The translations under genes were made by a program, and so were the position numbers. The notes under the pieces are model-generated. The model made no database searches, was not told the origin of the DNA, and was given only the letters and a program-made list of their open reading frames with translations. A stretch of 64,000 bases of DNA from Thermodesulfobacteriaceae bacterium (GTDB lineage: Bacteria > Desulfobacterota > Thermodesulfobacteria > Thermodesulfobacteriales > Thermodesulfatatoraceae). The DNA is taken from contig WGCA01000054.1 of the NCBI GenBank assembly GCA_015494065.1, positions 1-64,000 on the forward strand, given 5' to 3'. Shown piece after piece: positions 17,463 to 26,248 of the stretch. Position 1 is the stretch's first letter. The number at the start of each line of letters is the position of its first letter.

Positions 17463-18434
17463 TCAAGGCAAGATCGCTTCGACGAAGGCTTGAGGGTCAA
17501 AGGGTTGCAGGTCTTCCAGTTTTTCTCCCAGTCCCACAAAACAGATGGGGATTTTGAAAAGATGCGTCAAGGTTAAGGCGATCCCTCCCTTGGCCGTTCC
17601 GTCCATTTTGGTGAGGATAAGACCGTTGATAGGTAAGGCCTCACGGAAATACTTGACCTGGTTGACGGCGTTCTGTCCGGTGGTGGCATCAATTACGAGT
17701 AGGTTCTGGTGCGGGGCACCGGGAAGCACCTTTCCGGCGACCCGGGCCATTTTTTTGAGTTCTTCCATGAGGTTATATTTGGTATGGAGGCGGCCGGCAG
17801 TATCAACCAGGACCACGTCAAGTCCCCGGGCCTTGGCGGCTTTAAGGCCTTCAAACACCACTGACGAAGGGTCTGCCCCGGGGTGCTGTTTGACCACAGG
17901 TACCTGAAGCCTTTTGCCCCAGGTCTCGAGTTGTTCGATGGCCGCAGCCCGAAAGGTGTCGGCCGCCACGAAGAGTACGGTAAACCCTTCGTTTTTGAGG
18001 CGAAAACCGAGTTTGGCGATGGAGGTGGTTTTCCCTACCCCGTTTACCCCCACCACAAAGATAACCGCAGGTTTGGCCTCTGGTGGGAAGGGAGGGGGCT
18101 CAAGGGCGAGTATTTTGAGCATTTCTTCTTTGAGCGCCTCTTTGAACTGGGAAGTCTTTAGAAGCTCTCCCTGTTGAACCCTGATTTTTAACGGAGTCAG
18201 GAGCGCCCTTACGGTATCCAGGTTGATGTCTGCCGTGATCAGGGCCTCTTCCAGTTCCTCAAAGAAGGCCTCGTCTACCGTGCGCTCCACCACGAAGATC
18301 TCTTCGAGGCCTTCTTTTAGACGCTCACGGGTCTTGGAAAGTCCCTGGCGAAATTTATCCCAGAGGCCCTTTTTTTCCTCTTTATGCCCTTGGTCGGGGG
18401 CGCTCTCTTCCTTCCGGCGTAACCACTTGAACAT
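17463..18434 (-). CDS. ftsY: Signal recognition particle receptor FtsY
   Basis: 323-residue SRP-type GTPase that docks ribosome-SRP complexes at the membrane. It has a short charged N-terminal A region, the helical N domain (about 30-110), and the G domain with GVNGVGKTTS (P-loop), DTFRAAAIEQL (insertion box), VDTAGR and TKMDGTAKGG. It is shorter than E. coli FtsY because the acidic A domain is reduced, as in many bacteria. It is transcribed divergently from ilvE. Confidence 0.95.
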   Translation of the reverse strand: MFKWLRRKEESAPDQGHKEEKKGLWDKFRQGLSKTRERLKEGLEEIFVVERTVDEAFFEELEEALITADINLDTVRALLTPLKIRVQQGELLKTSQFKEALKEEMLKILALEPPPFPPEAKPAVIFVVGVNGVGKTTSIAKLGFRLKNEGFTVLFVAADTFRAAAIEQLETWGKRLQVPVVKQHPGADPSSVVFEGLKAAKARGLDVVLVDTAGRLHTKYNLMEELKKMARVAGKVLPGAPHQNLLVIDATTGQNAVNQVKYFREALPINGLILTKMDGTAKGGIALTLTHLFKIPICFVGLGEKLEDLQPFDPQAFVEAILP

Positions 18435-18455
18435 AACTTTCCCTTGCGTTAAAAG

Positions 18456-18484
18456 AGCTAGAGTCTAGCTAAGAGATAGCTTAG
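18456..18484. promoter_or_regulatory. Paired inverted repeats between ftsY and ilvE
   Basis: A perfect 7+1+7 palindrome AGCTAGAGTCTAGCT (18456-18470) is followed by a second inverted repeat, GCTAAG-N5-TAGCTTAGC-like (18468-18484). They sit in a divergent promoter region of about 70 bp. This could be an operator controlling both genes or part of a leader hairpin. No known regulator motif is recognised. Confidence 0.35.
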
Positions 18485-18503
18485 CCCGGAGACCTTGGCA
18501 AGC

Positions 18504-19574
18504 ATGAAAGTGGAACTGAAACTACTGCCAGCAGAAAAACGGGGCCGCTTGACCAACCAGTCCAACCTCCCTTTCGGGCGTATCTTTACCGACCACATGT
18601 TTTATATGTTTTACCGGGAAGGGGAAGGTTGGCAGGGGGCCTGCATCAAACCCTACGAACCCATCTGCCTTGATCCCGCTGCCGTAGTCTTTCATTACAG
18701 CCAGACTATCTTTGAAGGCCTTAAGGCCTACTACGGCGTAGATGGCCGGATCAGACTCTTTCGCCCGGAACGCAACCTGGCCCGGCTCAACCGGTCGGCC
18801 CGCAGGATGTGTATGCCAGAAGTGGACGAAGATTTTGTGCTAAAGGCCTTAAAACAGCTGGTCTACGTGGAGAGGGAATGGGTGCCGAAGGAAAAGGGCT
18901 CAGCCCTCTATATCCGGCCCCTCATGATGGGGACCGAGGCCTTCCTGGGCGTCAAACCAAGTGCAGAATACATCTTCTTTATAATTCTTTCCCCGGTGGG
19001 GGCTTACTACAAAGAAGGTTTCAACCCTATAAAGATCTACGTGACGGATAAATACGTACGCGCCGCCCCTGGAGGGGTGGGGGACGTAAAGACGGGGGGC
19101 AACTACGCCGCCAGCCTTATGGCCTCCGAGGAGGCCAAAAAGCTTGGCTATACCCAGGTGCTCTGGCTGGACGCGGTGGAAAGACGTTACGTAGAAGAAG
19201 TGGGCACCATGAACATCTTTTTCTATTTCGAAGATGAGCTGGCCACCCCGGCCCTTACCGGTACCATCCTTCCCGGAATTACCCGGGAGTCGGTAATTCA
19301 GATGGCCCGGGACTGGGGTCTTAGGGTGAGTGAGAGGCGGATCTCCATCGAAGAGGTGCTTTCCGCAGCAGAATCCGGGCGTCTTAAGGAATGTTTTGGT
19401 ACCGGAACCGCAGCGGTCATCTCCCCGGTGGGCTGGTTGGCTTACAAGGGCAAGGAATACGTCATCAACCAGGGGCAGACAGGGCCCTTGGCCCGCAAAC
19501 TCTTTGAAGAACTTACCGGGATCCAGTACGGTTCACGCCCTGATCCTTATGGCTGGATTCAATTTGTTCCCTAA
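18504..19574 (+). CDS. ilvE: Branched-chain amino acid aminotransferase
   Basis: 356-residue PLP fold-type IV aminotransferase for Leu/Ile/Val. The catalytic lysine lies in DVKTGGNYAASL and the phosphate-binding ECFGTGTAAVISP motif is present. The length and the YIRPLMMGTEAFLGV segment place it in the larger (BCAT2-like) bacterial group. The ATG at 18504 is preferred over an in-frame TTG at 18495. Its last 62 nt overlap the convergent AAA+ gene, an unusually long tail-to-tail overlap. Confidence 0.92.
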   Translation: MKVELKLLPAEKRGRLTNQSNLPFGRIFTDHMFYMFYREGEGWQGACIKPYEPICLDPAAVVFHYSQTIFEGLKAYYGVDGRIRLFRPERNLARLNRSARRMCMPEVDEDFVLKALKQLVYVEREWVPKEKGSALYIRPLMMGTEAFLGVKPSAEYIFFIILSPVGAYYKEGFNPIKIYVTDKYVRAAPGGVGDVKTGGNYAASLMASEEAKKLGYTQVLWLDAVERRYVEEVGTMNIFFYFEDELATPALTGTILPGITRESVIQMARDWGLRVSERRISIEEVLSAAESGRLKECFGTGTAAVISPVGWLAYKGKEYVINQGQTGPLARKLFEELTGIQYGSRPDPYGWIQFVP

Positions 19575-20709
19575 GCTCCCTCTCCTCAAGGAGGCGGGTG
19601 AGCATCTCTTCAAGGTTGCGAAATTTAAGTTTTATAGACGGGGCACGGGTAAATTTTTCTCTTAAGACTTTCTCTTCCCCCCAGACGACGATATCTTTTA
19701 CGACCTCTTCCAGTTCAGCCACGTTTTTCGGCCACGGGTAGAGTAAAAACCGTTCAAAGAGTTTGAGGGAGATGCTCACGATTTCGCGGCGGTAGACCCA
19801 GGCGTAACTCTCAAGGAAATGTTGGGCAAGTAGTGGAAGGTCGATCAGCCGCTCTCTTAGCGGTGGGAGGTGAAGGGTAAATTCTGCCAGTTTGAAAAAC
19901 AACTCCGGCAGCAGTCTGCCTTCTTTGAGCAGCTTTTCCGGGGGGGTGGAAAGGGAGAGGATGAGTTTGGCTTTACTGTAGACGGGCTCTTTGGAGCCCA
20001 AGGGATAAAAATAGCCGTTTTCTAAAAATAAAAGGAGCCTTTGCTGGGTGGATAAAGGCAGGTTCTCTATATTCTCGAGGTAAAGGACTCCGTCTTCGGC
20101 CTTGGCAAAGGCCCCTTCTTTGGCCTTTTTTACTTTTTTAATCACCCCGGGCCCGAAACCGAAAAGTAAGGGGTCTATCATCTCTTCAGGTAGGGCCGAG
20201 GTGGCGAACTTGACGAATTTTCCCTGGCGGTAAGCGTGAATATGCCGGGCCAAGAGCTCTTTTCCCACCCCTTTAGGGCCAAAAAGCAAAATGGGTTCCG
20301 GCAGGCGCGCCAGGACCGGGATGGCTTCCCTTATTTTGACTATCTTTTCGTCTTCCCCGATAAAGGGGTGACGGTATTCCTCCGGGCTCAAAGGAAAACG
20401 ACAATTTAATTCTTTTTCCAAAAAGGAATAAAGTCTTTCAGGGGTAAAGGGGCGCTTGAAATAAGAAATTTTCAAATGGCCGAAAGACAGGGTCTTTCTT
20501 TTGTGGCTCACGGCTATGATTCGCGCCCTGGGAGGGGCTTCTTCCGGTATCCGGGCCAACTCTTCCGGAGAGATCTTTTGCGGTTCCACCAGGAAGATAA
20601 GCTTAGCCCGGTCGATTAAGGCGGGCGTAAGTTTAGCGAGGCTCAACAGATGGTTGAGATATCTCCCTGCCAGCTCGTCTCCTGCCAGCACGCAAAAAGA
20701 AATCATCAT
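19513..20709 (-). CDS. Degenerate NtrC-family AAA+ protein lacking GAFTGA
   Basis: 398-residue protein. Residues 1-105 resemble a degenerate receiver domain (KLIFLVEP, IIAVSHKRK, YFKRPFTPERL) without the phospho-acceptor Asp set. Residues about 115-340 align with sigma-54 activator AAA+ domains: Walker A GPKGVGKE (144-151), LPPLRER arginine region. The GAFTGA loop that touches sigma-54 is replaced by GFGPGVIKKVKKAK, and Walker B is LYLENI instead of LFLDEI, so both acidic residues are changed. There is no C-terminal helix-turn-helix. It is unlikely to activate sigma-54 promoters and may be a structural or anti-activator relative. The 3' end overlaps ilvE by 62 nt. Confidence 0.75.
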   Translation of the reverse strand: MMISFCVLAGDELAGRYLNHLLSLAKLTPALIDRAKLIFLVEPQKISPEELARIPEEAPPRARIIAVSHKRKTLSFGHLKISYFKRPFTPERLYSFLEKELNCRFPLSPEEYRHPFIGEDEKIVKIREAIPVLARLPEPILLFGPKGVGKELLARHIHAYRQGKFVKFATSALPEEMIDPLLFGFGPGVIKKVKKAKEGAFAKAEDGVLYLENIENLPLSTQQRLLLFLENGYFYPLGSKEPVYSKAKLILSLSTPPEKLLKEGRLLPELFFKLAEFTLHLPPLRERLIDLPLLAQHFLESYAWVYRREIVSISLKLFERFLLYPWPKNVAELEEVVKDIVVWGEEKVLREKFTRAPSIKLKFRNLEEMLTRLLEERELREQIESSHKDQGVNRTGSR

Positions 20710-20881
20710 TGTTAAAGATTTTAAAATGCAACTTTAATGCCATAATTAAGACCGAAATAAAGCGACTCGGAAATACTTAAAAGGACGGAAAGACTACTTT
20801 TTTGCTATCAGTTAGAAAATTCCTGTCAAAATATTGACGATACGGAAAAATTTTTTCACTTTTGCGGAAAAATTTTTCCTT

Positions 20882-21637
20882 TCAATGGGTATTTGTGGCC
20901 ACCAGTTCCAAGTCTTTTCCCCAAGCAAAGAGTTTGTCTTTTACCACGCAAACCACCCCCAAAAGAGGGGTCTTTTTGAGGGCCTTTTGGAGCTTCGGAA
21001 AATCCTCTGGGCCCTTTACCAGGTTGGCAAGTGAGGTGGCGTAGGCGTCGGCCAGGGCGGTATCTTTGGCTATTACGCAAAGGGCGTCGGCCCGACCGAG
21101 GCTTAAACTATGTCCCACGGTACCTGATGAGGTGCACACCGCACATGGCATAAGTTTTCTTTTCAGCCGGAGCCCTATTTTCCCCGACAGGGGAGAATCG
21201 CCGGCCCAGATGGCCACGGTCACTTCCCTTTTGGTGGCAAGGAAGATATCTCCTCCGTTTTCGACCACTATTTCGCTGGTCAATCCTTCAGCGAGCAGGG
21301 CCCGCCCTAGCTCTTCGGCGATGGCCCCGGCCACCGCTGCCATAGGACCAACCCCGGCCTTTTGGGCGGCCCGAAACATTTTTTGAGCCACTACAGGGGC
21401 CTGGGGGTCCAGGGGCAGAGGTTTTAAGGAGGACAAAAAATCCGGGTGTTTCAAGATATAATGTTCCAAGCTTTGCCGGAGGGCGAGTAGTCTTTTAAAA
21501 GCCTCTTCAGATAGGTCTTTTTCTGCCAGGAGAAGCAGGTCAGATTCACGGTAGACTACCCGGAAGGGTATGAGGCCTTCGCCATAAAAGGCGGTACGGT
21601 AGGTACGCAGCTCAAAATCCGTGTTACCAACCCTCAT
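20882..21637 (-). CDS. UPF0280 family protein (COG2122, ApbE-like; sulfide assimilation)
   Basis: 251-residue protein of the UPF0280/COG2122 family, with the family motifs VVENGGDIFL and CTSSGTVGHSLSLGRADA and an ApbE-like fold. In methanogens a member of this family aids assimilation of sulfide into homocysteine together with COG1900 proteins. A COG1900 gene lies at 10688-11869, which supports the same role here. The start is the ATG-type codon at 21637, just before the divergent kdsA. The biochemical activity of the family is unproven. Confidence 0.85.
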   Translation of the reverse strand: MRVGNTDFELRTYRTAFYGEGLIPFRVVYRESDLLLLAEKDLSEEAFKRLLALRQSLEHYILKHPDFLSSLKPLPLDPQAPVVAQKMFRAAQKAGVGPMAAVAGAIAEELGRALLAEGLTSEIVVENGGDIFLATKREVTVAIWAGDSPLSGKIGLRLKRKLMPCAVCTSSGTVGHSLSLGRADALCVIAKDTALADAYATSLANLVKGPEDFPKLQKALKKTPLLGVVCVVKDKLFAWGKDLELVATNTH

Positions 21638-21679
21638 CTTTTGGGCTAAAATACCCGGAGAAGGGCAGAAGGAGAAGAG

Positions 21680-22516
21680 ATGGAAGTAACACCGGTCAAA
21701 ATCGGTTCTTTTGAGGTGGGGCGAGGGGTCCCTCTCCTTATCGCTGGTCCCTGCGTGTTGGAAAGCTTAGACATCGCCTTGACCTGTGCCCGCTTTATGG
21801 CGGAAGCGGCTCGGGAATATGGTTTTTTTTACATATTTAAATCTTCTTTTGATAAGGCCAACCGTACCTCCCTTTCCTCTTATCGAGGGCCGGGCCTTGA
21901 GGCGGGTCTTAAAATGCTGGCCCGGGTCAAGGAAGAGGTAAAAGTCCCGGTAACTTCTGATATCCACGAGCCCTGGCAGGCCGAACCGGCGGCGGAGGTG
22001 CTGGATCTCATCCAGATCCCGGCCTTTTTGTGTCGGCAAACCGATCTCATCGTGGCGGCGGCCAAGACGGGAAAGCCCGTTAACATAAAGAAGGGGCAGT
22101 TTGTCTCTCCCTGGGACATGTATTACGCGGTGGAAAAGGCCCAGGCGGCCGGGGCCGCCGGCGTAATGCTTACCGAACGGGGGTACACCTTTGGCTACCG
22201 GAACCTGGTGGTTGATATGAGGTCTTTTCCCATCATGCGCAGCTTTGGGGTCCCCGTAATATTTGACGCCACCCACAGTGTACAGCTTCCAGGAGGTGGG
22301 CAGGGGGTTTCGGGAGGGGAGCGAGAGTTCGTCGCTCCTCTAGCCCGGGCGGCGGTGGCGGCAGGGGTGGACGGGATCTTTATGGAGGTGCATCCGGCCC
22401 CGGAAACGGCCCTCTGTGACGGGCCGAACTCACTTCCTCTTTCTGAGGCCAAAAAGCTTCTAAGGGTCCTTAAAGACCTTTATCGGGTTATAATTGACCA
22501 TGGTTACCTTTCCTGA
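21680..22516 (+). CDS. kdsA: 3-deoxy-8-phosphooctulonate synthase
   Basis: 278-residue enzyme joining PEP and arabinose-5-phosphate to make Kdo-8-phosphate for LPS inner core. IAGPCVLES contains the metal-ligand Cys that defines the metal-dependent KdsA class (the metal-free class has Asn there). Other motifs are KSSFDKANRTS and FDATHSVQLPGG. It starts the LPS run and overlaps kdsC by 17 nt. It indicates a Gram-negative envelope. Confidence 0.95.
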   Translation: MEVTPVKIGSFEVGRGVPLLIAGPCVLESLDIALTCARFMAEAAREYGFFYIFKSSFDKANRTSLSSYRGPGLEAGLKMLARVKEEVKVPVTSDIHEPWQAEPAAEVLDLIQIPAFLCRQTDLIVAAAKTGKPVNIKKGQFVSPWDMYYAVEKAQAAGAAGVMLTERGYTFGYRNLVVDMRSFPIMRSFGVPVIFDATHSVQLPGGGQGVSGGEREFVAPLARAAVAAGVDGIFMEVHPAPETALCDGPNSLPLSEAKKLLRVLKDLYRVIIDHGYLS

Positions 22517-23054
22517 AGAGGTACTGGCCCGAGCCGCTAAGGTTAAACTTTTGTTGCTGGATGTTGACGGCATCCTGACAGACGCCCGCATAATCATTGA
22601 CGCTAAGGGGCGGGAGATCAAACATTTTTGTGTGCGAGATGGCATGGGGATAAAGCTCCTCCAGATGGCGGGGCTTGAAGTGGGAATCCTTTCCAGCCGG
22701 AAATCCCCTCCGGTCTCTTACCGGGCCAAAGAACTGGGTATTGAACTTATTATCCAGGGAGAACTCGATAAACTGGGGCTTTATGAAACCATCCGCCAGC
22801 AAAAGGGCCTGGCGCACGAAGAAATAGCTTACATGGGGGATGACTGGATTGATCTGCCGGTGTTAAAAAGGGTGGGTCTAGCGGTCACTGTGCCTGAGGC
22901 CTGGCCACCGGTCAAGGAATACGTACATTACGTGACCAAACACCCCGGAGGGCGGGGGGCGGTGCGTGAGGTATGTGATCTTTTGCTCCAGGCCCACCAC
23001 AAATGGGAGGAAATGCTAAAATGTTTCGAATCCTCTGCTGGGCGTTGTTTTTGA
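22500..23054 (+). CDS. kdsC: 3-deoxy-8-phosphooctulonate phosphatase
   Basis: 184-residue HAD-superfamily phosphatase that converts Kdo-8-P to Kdo. Motif I is LLLDVDGILTD (nucleophile Asp), the cap is minimal, and YMGDDWIDLPVL is motif IV. This is the normal tetrameric KdsC length. The ATG at 22500 overlaps the end of kdsA. Its 3' end overlaps lptC by 34 nt, in keeping with a tightly coupled operon. Confidence 0.93.
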   Translation: MVTFPEEVLARAAKVKLLLLDVDGILTDARIIIDAKGREIKHFCVRDGMGIKLLQMAGLEVGILSSRKSPPVSYRAKELGIELIIQGELDKLGLYETIRQQKGLAHEEIAYMGDDWIDLPVLKRVGLAVTVPEAWPPVKEYVHYVTKHPGGRGAVREVCDLLLQAHHKWEEMLKCFESSAGRCF

Positions 23055-23578
23055 TCAGCTTTTTGGTGGCCTGTCACCAGGAAAAGGTGGTGCCGCCCAA
23101 AACGCCACAAGAAGCTGCGCCGCCGACCAAGGTCAAGCCTCCCCCCCAAAAACCTCAGGAGGAACCGGACACGGAATTTAAAAAGCTCCATTACGTGATT
23201 TACGAAAAGGGGAAATTAAAGTGGAATATCCGGGCCCAGGAGGCGTACATCTTTAAAGGAAAAAGGATCAAGATGAAAGATTTGAAAGTGTGCGCTCATC
23301 CGGACAAAGGTTTTTGTATTACTGCCAAAGAGGGAGATTACGACCCTAAGGCAGGCCGGTTCGTCTTTCGGGGAAAAGTGATTCTAGACGCAGGCAGAAG
23401 GGGTACCCTTTTTACCTCGGTTCTTAAATACCTGCCCCAAAAGGAGAGCCTTGAGACCGAAGCGGGGGTGGTTATTAAAAACGAAGGTTTCTTAATCAAA
23501 GGAAAAGGATTTTACTACGACCTTAAAAGCGGCGCCATGAAAGTGCTCAAACGCACCAAGGTAAGAGTTGATGCTTAG
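23021..23578 (+). CDS. lptC: LPS export protein LptC (lipoprotein-like N-terminus)
   Basis: 185-residue LptC/KdsC-linked jellyroll protein of the inner-membrane LPS bridge. The N-terminus MFRILCWALFLISFLVAC looks like a lipobox rather than the usual uncleaved anchor. A Pro-rich linker (about 25-60) precedes the beta-jellyroll. The ATG at 23021 is chosen because GGGAGG lies 10 nt upstream; an in-frame ATG at 23003 would add six residues. It overlaps kdsC and lptA. Confidence 0.82.
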   Translation: MFRILCWALFLISFLVACHQEKVVPPKTPQEAAPPTKVKPPPQKPQEEPDTEFKKLHYVIYEKGKLKWNIRAQEAYIFKGKRIKMKDLKVCAHPDKGFCITAKEGDYDPKAGRFVFRGKVILDAGRRGTLFTSVLKYLPQKESLETEAGVVIKNEGFLIKGKGFYYDLKSGAMKVLKRTKVRVDA

Positions 23579-24026
23579 ATGGTTTTTACCCTTTTTGCTG
23601 GTAGCCTTTTGGTGGACCGGGGTCCAGGCCAAGACCCCCATCACCATCAAATCAGACCGAATGGAGGTCTTACAGAACCAGAAGGTGGTGGTCTTCAGTG
23701 GCCACGTGGTGGCCAAAAAGAAGGACCTGACCATCTACGCTGACAGACTCCTGGTCTATTACGACCAAAAAAAGGGCAAGAGGGAAGTGCGCAAACTGGT
23801 GGCCCTGGGCCAAGTAAAAATTACTAAAGACGACTGGATCGCCCGGGCTGGCAAAGCCGTCTATTTTAAAAACCTTGAAAAAATAGTGCTGGAAGACCGG
23901 CCTCAAATCTGGCAAGGAGACAACACCGTTAAAGGGGCCAGGATTACCCTTTACCTGAACGAAGACCGCTACGTGGTGGAATCAGAGGCCAACGAAAAGG
24001 CCGAAGCCGTGATCTTTACCGATTGA
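23571..24026 (+). CDS. lptA: LPS export periplasmic protein LptA
   Basis: 151-residue periplasmic jellyroll protein forming the LPS bridge between LptC and LptD. It has a signal peptide (MLRWFLPFLLVAFWWTGVQA) and then the OstA-type repeats (TIKSDRMEVLQNQKVVVFSG, DLTIYADRLLVYY). The ATG at 23571 overlaps the lptC stop. LptD, F and G are not in the window. Confidence 0.88.
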   Translation: MLRWFLPFLLVAFWWTGVQAKTPITIKSDRMEVLQNQKVVVFSGHVVAKKKDLTIYADRLLVYYDQKKGKREVRKLVALGQVKITKDDWIARAGKAVYFKNLEKIVLEDRPQIWQGDNTVKGARITLYLNEDRYVVESEANEKAEAVIFTD

Positions 24027-24029
24027 TGT

Positions 24030-24758
24030 ATGTCTTTAGAACTAAAAGCCCAGAGTCTTTCCAAACGTTTTGGGGGAAGGACGGTAGTCAAAGACGTCTC
24101 CCTCAAGGTAGCAACCGGCGAAGTAGTGGGGCTTTTGGGCCCCAACGGGGCGGGTAAAACTACTACCTTTTATATGGTAAGCGGCCTCATCGCCCCGGAC
24201 AAAGGGCGGATCTTTTTAGGGGAAGAGGATCTTTCGCGGGAGCCGATGTATCGCCGGGCCCGGCGTGGGATCATTTATCTCCCCCAGGAGCCATCGGTTT
24301 TCAGGCGTCTGACCGTTGAGGAGAACATCCTGCTGGTTTTAGAAATTTTGGCCATTTCCCGAGGAGAAAGAAAAAGGAGGCTGGAAGACCTACTGGAGAG
24401 TTTCGGGATGTCACATCTGCGGCGCCAGAAGGCCTACGCCCTTTCGGGAGGGGAGAGACGTCGGGTAGAAATTATGCGGGCCATGGCGCGTGCGCCCCTT
24501 TTTCTCCTTCTGGATGAGCCTTTCGCTGGGATTGATCCCATAGCCGTGGCGGATTTGAAAGAAATCATTAAAAATCTTAAGGAAAAAGGGCTTGGCTTGC
24601 TTATTTCTGACCATAACGTGCGTGAAACTCTGTTAGTATGTGATTATGCTTATATTGTGGCCAACGGTGAGGTTATCGCGCAGGGCAGACCCGCTGAAAT
24701 CGCGGAAAATGAGCGGGCACGTGAGTTGTATCTCGGCAGGGATTTCAGGTTAAATTAA
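24030..24758 (+). CDS. lptB: LPS export ABC transporter ATP-binding protein LptB
   Basis: 242-residue ABC ATPase powering LPS extraction. Walker A GPNGAGKTT, signature LSGGERRR, Walker B LFLLLDEPFAG and H-loop SDHNVRE are all intact. It follows lptA by 3 nt and precedes rpoN by 4 nt, the classical lptB-rpoN arrangement. Confidence 0.96.
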   Translation: MSLELKAQSLSKRFGGRTVVKDVSLKVATGEVVGLLGPNGAGKTTTFYMVSGLIAPDKGRIFLGEEDLSREPMYRRARRGIIYLPQEPSVFRRLTVEENILLVLEILAISRGERKRRLEDLLESFGMSHLRRQKAYALSGGERRRVEIMRAMARAPLFLLLDEPFAGIDPIAVADLKEIIKNLKEKGLGLLISDHNVRETLLVCDYAYIVANGEVIAQGRPAEIAENERARELYLGRDFRLN

Positions 24759-24762
24759 GGAT

Positions 24763-26211
24763 ATGGCGTTAGAGCTAAGACAACACCTCAAACTTACCCA
24801 ACAGCTGGTCCTGACTCCGCAACTGCAGCAGGCCATCAAGTTATTGCAACTTAACCGGCTGGAGCTGGAACAGGTCTTACGGCAGGAGGCTGAAACAAAC
24901 CCCGTTTTAGAACAGGACCTGGCGGACCAACAAACCGTCTCTCTAGAAGAACTTACCTCTAACAATCGGCAGCAGGAAGAGGGGCTTTCTCTGGCTACCG
25001 AGAGTCCTCTCGGTGCGGAAGCCGTTAAAGACTTTGACTGGGAGGCCTATTTTCAAGATAACGGGAGCGCCTATCCCAGTTTTGCCTTTGAACAAAAAGA
25101 GGCCATTGATTACGAACGCAAGCTTACCAAGGCAGAAAACTTGGTCTCCCATCTTCTCTGGCAGCTTTATCTCTCCGACCTGACGCCTGAAGAGCAACGT
25201 ATCGGAGAATATATTATCGGTAACCTTGACGAAAGGGGTTATCTGGCGGTCTCCGTAGAAGAAATAGCCGAAGACCTGGGGGTTGAAGAAGAAAAAGTAG
25301 CCTTTGTCCTGCGAAAAATTCAGTTTTTTGACCCGGTGGGGGTGGCGGCTAGGGATCTTAAGGAATGTCTATTGATCCAGCTTGAACATTTGGGTCTTAA
25401 AGGGACGTTGGCGGAATTACTGGTAAGGGATCATCTGAAAGACTTGGAGCTTGGTCGTTACGCCCGGCTGGCCAAAAAATTTAACGTTTCGGTGGAAGAG
25501 ATAGAAGCGGCCTTGGCGGTGATAAGGGGACTTGATCCCCGACCGGCCCGAAATTTTACCGAGATAGAACCCCAATACGTTGAACCAGACGTCCTGGTCT
25601 TTAAAGAAGCGGACGAGTGGGTGGTACGTTTAAACGACGAGGGGCTGCCCCGTTTGCGGATAAGCCCCTATTACCGCAAACTCTTGACCGATCCGGCGGT
25701 CCCCCTTGCGGCCAAACAATACATCCAGAAAAAGCTTCGCTCAGCCACCTGGCTAATTAAAAGTATTGAACAGCGGAACCGTACCTTACTGAAGGTTTCC
25801 GAAAGTATTATGCGTTTTCAGCGAGATTTTCTAGAGAAAGGGGTGGCGGGCCTAAGACCGTTGATCCTGAGGGACGTAGCCCTGGACGTGGGGCTTCACG
25901 AGTCCACGGTGAGCCGGGTCACCACTGGGAAGTACGTCGACACCCCCCACGGCATTTTCGAACTTAAATTTTTTTTCTCTACCGGTTACCGCAGCTCCTC
26001 CGGCGAAGAAGTGGCCACGGAGACGGTCAAGCAATACATCAAGGAAATCATCGCCCAAGAAGATCCCCAAAGGCCTTATAGCGACCAGAAAATAGCCGAT
26101 ATTTTAAAAGAGAAGTATAATGTAAAGATAGCAAGGAGAACAGTGGCCAAATATCGGGATCAACTGGGAATATTGCCGGCAAGTAGGCGAAAAGGCAAAA
26201 TTTCCAAGTAG
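24763..26211 (+). CDS. rpoN: RNA polymerase sigma-54 factor RpoN
   Basis: 482-residue sigma-54 with the Gln/Leu-rich region I (LTQQLVLTPQLQQAIKLLQL), core-binding region, helix-turn-helix (VGLHESTVSRVT) and the C-terminal RpoN box (ARRTVAKYR) that reads the -24 element. All parts are present, so it should be active. Matches to its promoter type occur in this window upstream of amtB and of the PEP-CTERM gene. Confidence 0.97.
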   Translation: MALELRQHLKLTQQLVLTPQLQQAIKLLQLNRLELEQVLRQEAETNPVLEQDLADQQTVSLEELTSNNRQQEEGLSLATESPLGAEAVKDFDWEAYFQDNGSAYPSFAFEQKEAIDYERKLTKAENLVSHLLWQLYLSDLTPEEQRIGEYIIGNLDERGYLAVSVEEIAEDLGVEEEKVAFVLRKIQFFDPVGVAARDLKECLLIQLEHLGLKGTLAELLVRDHLKDLELGRYARLAKKFNVSVEEIEAALAVIRGLDPRPARNFTEIEPQYVEPDVLVFKEADEWVVRLNDEGLPRLRISPYYRKLLTDPAVPLAAKQYIQKKLRSATWLIKSIEQRNRTLLKVSESIMRFQRDFLEKGVAGLRPLILRDVALDVGLHESTVSRVTTGKYVDTPHGIFELKFFFSTGYRSSSGEEVATETVKQYIKEIIAQEDPQRPYSDQKIADILKEKYNVKIARRTVAKYRDQLGILPASRRKGKISK

Positions 26212-26248
26212 GGTCGCAAGACCATAATCGCCATTTTAAGGAGGCCCT

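Noticed and set aside
19513-19574. Pseudogene call for the AAA+ gene because of its overlap with ilvE
   Set aside because: The frame is intact and full length for a protein without a DNA-binding domain, so the overlap was recorded as an oddity instead.
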